This document shows positions 59,901-64,000 of a stretch of 64,000 nt of DNA, piece after piece. Where the stretch lies: the NCBI RefSeq assembly GCF_963675165.1, contig NC_087384.1, forward strand, positions 2,750,501 to 2,814,500, read 5' to 3'. The notes under the pieces are model-generated. The model was given only the letters and a program-made list of their open reading frames with translations, was not told the origin of the DNA and did no database searches. The stretch's first letter is position 1. The number at the start of each line of letters is the position of its first letter. This DNA comes from Halichondria panicea. Lineage: Eukaryota > Porifera > Demospongiae > Suberitida > Halichondriidae. The position numbers and the translations under genes were made by a program.

Positions 59901-62900
59901 CACACAAGCCATTAGATCGAGCCGAAACTATTATATAAATAAATCTACTGCCTTCCTTCAAATGAGCTTCTGATAACATACACAACGCTTCCATATGATC
60001 CACAGTAAGGTGTGGATACAGTCCAGGCCTAAGAATCACGTATAGGAGCTTTGAATAATAGTAAAATTTTTTCCCGCTAGTAGGCGAAACAGGGATCAAA
60101 CAAAACACCGTAAATATGTGCACATACTCTGTTTCTAATTCCCTCCCTCTTCTATGGTTAAAAAAATGATGTTTTGTTTACGCTAGCAAACACTTGTTTC
60201 ACAACATCTTGTTTATGTACTGCATATACAGTCGGGAGAGTCCCCTCTCTTGGCGGCCAGTTTCAAAGGTCACCTGAAGTGTGTGGAGCTCCTAATCGAT
60301 GCTGGAACCAATGTTGATACACAAAGAGAGGTAAGTGTATCTAGCTGTAAGCTGTACACATCTCAGAGATTGGCTAGTCATAGACCTCACTATGTCCTGA
60401 TGATGTGATATACCGTATATCGCAACAATTTCTTGGATTTCGTGGGTTAGCAATCGTACACGGAAATAAAGTCCACTAAAATTGTTCTTTAATTAGGATT
60501 ATCTGCTATAACGTGCAAAGATTTAAAAGCGTGGTTTTCGGTAAGCAGCGAATATTGTGCAACGAAATGCTTTTAAGGCCAATCCACGAAATATAAGTGC
60601 CTCGAAAATTTCGTGCTATACGGTATACAGGGTGTCATCAAGGGCGTATACAGAGAAGAGGGCATGCAACTCGCCCTATTCTCAGAATCATCCGACTTCG
60701 TATTGAGCTATTTTTAGAACTGCCCACAAAAACGCCCATGCGTAACCTTTGACCGCACAAGGTAAATCAAAGTCTTTTTTATATCTGTGCTAGCTATCTA
60801 GCTAGCTCGATTGCAGCATAGTAAAACTAGTTCTCAGCAGCAGTATGGCTCGTACTAGCAATGTCAAAGGCAAAGGCAAACCATCCAAACAGTTGCAACT
60901 CCAAGAAGATGAAACCTAGGTACAATAAACCTGTCTTCCTGAGTGTCTGGTACTTCTTAACAATACGCCCAGCACTTAACTTCCCGCTCAAAGGGGTTGT
61001 CTTGGACCTGGCTGGACTAGGACTGGTCATGACACTTCTCTAAAATAACACTGCACTGTTAGCTAGCTATAGCTCTGATGTACACGCCCATAATTATAAC
61101 TCCGTAAACAACACTGCCCACTTGTTCATGTCCGTATACTGGATTCTATTTTTAGCATATCCGGTCTCTGATACGAAGTCGGATGAGTACGTAGGGTACA
61201 TAGCGAGTTGCATGCCCTCTTCTCTGTATACGCCCTTGGTGTCATACAGGATTTTGAAGTAGAGGGGGGAAATGAGAAAAGTAACCAGAAAATGTTGCTA
61301 AAAAAGGTCAACTGTTAATTCAATACCCAGCTATGGACACTCGGTCATAATTGAAAGGGTTTTTCATAGCCAGGCCGATGAGGTGAGGATCAATGGGATC
61401 ACTAACGGTATTCGCCTACAACATTAAGTTGCTTCCGGAAGCGGGGGCGGGCGTGCTAAAATGGGCACTAGCATAATGACCTTTGACCTTGGTGTATCAC
61501 TGCCACTATCCTGATTTATCAGACTGAGTCTGAGATCTTTGTACACACGTACACTGTACTAGTCTAACGAACATGTCAATAGTTTCGGGAGATGGTACTA
61601 TCAGTTACATGTATTTAGGGGGCGCTTGCAACTGTACGAGGCATCATAAATAATGCAAATGTGTACAAAACTAAACACTAACAAACAATAAATATAACGA
61701 GTGTTGCGAGCGTGTGCTTGCTAATGCCTCTCGCCATGTTATGCTTTCGCTCTAGAGTGTTTTAGTTTCTATAATGAATTTTACATTAAAGTTAGCTTAT
61801 CTATATAAACCTACTGAAAAGAAAAGACTTGTTTAATTACATGCATATATTGTTGTTATCTTGTTATGGTATCATTGTAGTGGTTTGTGGCCTCAAGAAA
61901 GAAGATTTTCCAGAATCTGGAGTTACAGTGCATATTTATATCTATCATAACTGAGAAGATAGAAAAGACTTGTGTACATTCATATAGCTGTTGTATATGT
62001 ATATGGTAGCTTACCAGGCCCTCTGGCTCAAGAAAAGATGATAGCTGTCTCTGCTCTGGATTTATTCTCTTACACGTGGTGCATGCGCATTACGTACACA
62101 GAAATAAGGGGTGTGTCTGCAAGGGGAAAAAAAAGTCTGCAAGGTCAATGACTGCTACAGTATAGCTAGTTTTACAGCTCTTTTCTAACTCTTGTAGCTA
62201 ACAAAAAGCTAGCGCTTTAGTGCAAAACTATCTTATAAATTGAATAGAAACTTTGTGCGAACAGATAATGCTACGAAAGATTCTGAAGAGACTGCAACAG
62301 CCTTCAATGTGAGTCAAACTAGCCATAACTCGAGAAAGAAGCTTTAGTTTGCTAATCCACGAATCAAAATCCAAGAGAACGTGGCTAGAAGCCTATAGAA
62401 GCTGTTAGTTTTCGTCGCATTACAACCGTTGAGCAGTTACAGCTGGAACAGACACAGACACACACACAGTCAGCTTTACCGTATCCCTCCTGCGGCTACG
62501 CCTCGAAGCATAAAAATAGGTGCACTGTTCCCATGATCAAACGGTGAAGATCTTCAACAGGGTCGGATCGCGTCTGTTAATTGGTGGTCAGTTTTTTTTT
62601 TGCAACATCACCAACAGTGTTTGGTAGCCATCCTCCTGTGGTCGTCCACAAAATACCCAGTGACACACATGGCAATGGAGGCTGAGACCAGACACTGGTT
62701 GTGGTCTATGAGAGTTGAATATTATCAAAAGAAAACAAATTTGCTGTGGTATGAGGCGGCGGCGGCTATACCTCGAAGGTGGCGACAGGTGTTAGTTGGT
62801 GGTGTGGCGGTGGCTTAATCTCGATTATGTTAAGATGGCCATGAATATAGATGAGGTTAGAACCACTTTACCTTAGCTAATAAAGTAACAGAGGGTGCTC

Positions 62901-63599
62901 CTGTGCTAGCCTCGAAACTATGAGCAGCCTGATATCAGGTCAGCGCTAGATGGTGCTGACCACTCCCACCCAGACACTAAAACCTAGGCTAGAAGTATAT
63001 AGTCTGCAATTAATTAGCTAAAGGTCAAAGTAGTCCCAACCCCACCCTTATTTTATTCACAGCCACCTTAACATTTTTGAGGTTAAGCCACCGCCTCCAC
63101 ATTTTGGCACTATTTAGTGATCCAAGTGTTAGTGACTGTTATAAATTTGCCTTGGACACTGAGGAGCTGGTGTTATTGTCCGTTTCTGCTTCTGTTATTA
63201 TCTACCTGTACTTATCTAAACAAATAATGGCATGTCAAAGGTAATTGCGCTAGTACCCATTTAGGCATGGATTGAAGCCCCGCCCCCGATTCCGGAAAGC
63301 AATTAAATATTGGAGGTGAATATCGTTAGTGATCCTATCAATGTGCGTGGTGTAGTGGGTATCAGTGTAACAGTGCACTAACTGATTCCATTCTCTGTGT
63401 GTGTGTACTCTCATCTCTGTCAATGAGTGAACTGCATGGGTACTTGAAAGTGGATGCTTTCTTTGCCGTGTATTTATAGAATGTCTTCTCCTAACTATAG
63501 GACAACTGGACAGTTCTCCACGCAGCCAGTAACAATGGACATGATGAGGTGGTGAGGGTCCTCTTAGCAGCCAAGGCTACAGTCAACATGCAGAGCAAG
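56932..63599 (+). CDS. ankyrin-repeat protein, 5' part (continues beyond window)
   Basis: Exons: up to 56934 (ATG is the last codon before the GT donor), 57044-57139, 59244-59342, 60232-60330 and 63501-63599. All are phase 0. Each coding exon after the first encodes one ankyrin repeat of 32 or 33 residues, with LHMACGNGHDEVVRVLLAAKA, PLLAASFKGHLKCVELLIDAG and VLHAASNNGHDEVVRVLLAAKA as cores. Ankyrin repeats bind partner proteins; no other domain is in the window, so the role is unknown. Exons 59244 and 63501 are paralogous and lie in duplicated 2.2 kb blocks. Because exons are whole repeats in phase 0, such duplication extends the protein without breaking the frame. The start codon is inferred from context. 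Confidence 0.7.
57132..59382. repeat. segmental duplication block A (2.25 kb)
   Basis: It runs from GAGGTGAGGATCAATGGGAT through intron and the ankyrin exon at 59244 to CAGTTA.GGTTA.ATGAACC. Block B (61374-63632) follows it base for base with few indels. Features within include GGCGGCGGC, (CA)n and CCGCCCCCGATTCCGGAAAG. Partial extra copies of its end lie at 59580-59660 and 63635-63720. Confidence 0.9.
59511..59570. repeat. imperfect hairpin
   Basis: GTATTCATTGTATCAGCACA and AACACCGTGCCGATACAATG, AATAC form inverse arms around a short loop in the ankyrin-gene intron. Possible MITE relic. Confidence 0.55.
60412..60624. mobile_element. MITE, accgtata family (copy 2)
   Basis: Starts ACCGTATATCGCAACAATTT and ends TTTCGTGCTATACGGT. 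Closely related to 17193-17410 along its whole length. In the ankyrin-gene intron. Confidence 0.75.
60638..61252. mobile_element. MITE with gggcgtatacagagaagagg arms
   Basis: The left arm (GGGCGTATACAGAGAAGAGG, GCATGCAACTCGC, then TCATCCGACTTCGTA) recurs inverted at about 61155-61235. The interior has two short opposing ORFs (60845 plus, 61030 minus) without recognised domains. Confidence 0.7.
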
Positions 63600-63632
63600 G
63601 TCAGTTATGGTTACATGAACCATTTGCACAGC
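61374..63632. repeat. segmental duplication block B (2.26 kb)
   Basis: Second copy of 57132-59382, including the ankyrin exon at 63501-63599. The exon has diverged at the protein level (DNWTVLHAASNNGH against NNVTALHMACGNGH) while the intron stays very similar. Confidence 0.9.
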
Positions 63633-64000
63633 TGGTGTTTGATCCTATCAATGTGCGTGGTGTAGTGGGTACCAGTGTAACAGTGTACTAACTGATTCCA
63701 TTCTCTGTGTGTGTATACTGAGTCCACTTAAGCAAGCAACTTGGACAGCAAATTCTTTGTAGTACCGTACCCTCGCGAAAATACGCCCATCCTTTTCTGC
63801 AAGAAGTCTAGGCTTATTAGGGGACTGGGCGTTTAATCGCGAACGGCAAGTTTTCATTCGAATATACGCCCACTCGCGGCCTCAAATCGAGGTTTACACT
63901 TTGCTCTATAATTAATTATGACCATTTTTAGTAATACAGTAACATAGTATGAACATTTCATTGACAACAACAATTTCATAAAAACTAATGCATGAGTATG

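Overview
The window is animal nuclear DNA: AT-rich, with short GT..AG introns, nested genes and dense miniature transposons. The best-recognised gene is the metazoan lipid-transfer protein BLTP2 (KIAA0100/hobbit). The compact exons and the repeat style suggest a demosponge (Amphimedon-like); the species is inference. No tRNA, rRNA or CRISPR array was seen.

Layout. (1) 424-23979, plus strand: twenty frame-consistent 3' exons of BLTP2. Its introns hold two genes on the opposite strand: a single-exon UBL-RBR ubiquitin-ligase-like gene (3206-4363) and a five-exon gene (9908-18553) joining a whole guanylate-binding-protein (GBP) GTPase to eleven fibronectin type III (FN3) domains. (2) 24417-27832: a Ginger1-like DNA transposon with terminal inverted repeats, a CCGG target duplication, and a gene for integrase, GPY/F, Ulp1 protease and PHD finger. 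(3) 28116-32607: a small CD225/dispanin (IFITM-like) membrane-protein gene whose 4 kb intron is filled with repeats. (4) 35053-48081: a second copy of the BLTP2 region. The host exons are decayed and partly shuffled, but the nested GBP-FN3 gene (37910-47368) is intact. (5) 50600-53300: a displaced copy of GBP-FN3 flanking DNA and a decayed DTL/CDT2-like WD40 gene. (6) 53798-56652: a transposon with 9-bp target duplications carrying a broken RecQ-like helicase; a 311-bp relative lies at 44815-45125. (7) 56932 to the window end: the start of an ankyrin-repeat gene with one repeat per 99-bp exon, enlarged by a 2.2 kb duplication that copied an exon.

The most unusual system is the pair of GBP-FN3 genes. 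The spliced models are in frame throughout (1783 and 1750 residues), keep the GBP nucleotide-binding motifs, and add about 1190 residues of FN3 repeats. Two GBP-FN3 genes, an IFITM-like gene and a UBL-RBR gene together resemble an innate-defence neighbourhood, but that functional link is inference only.
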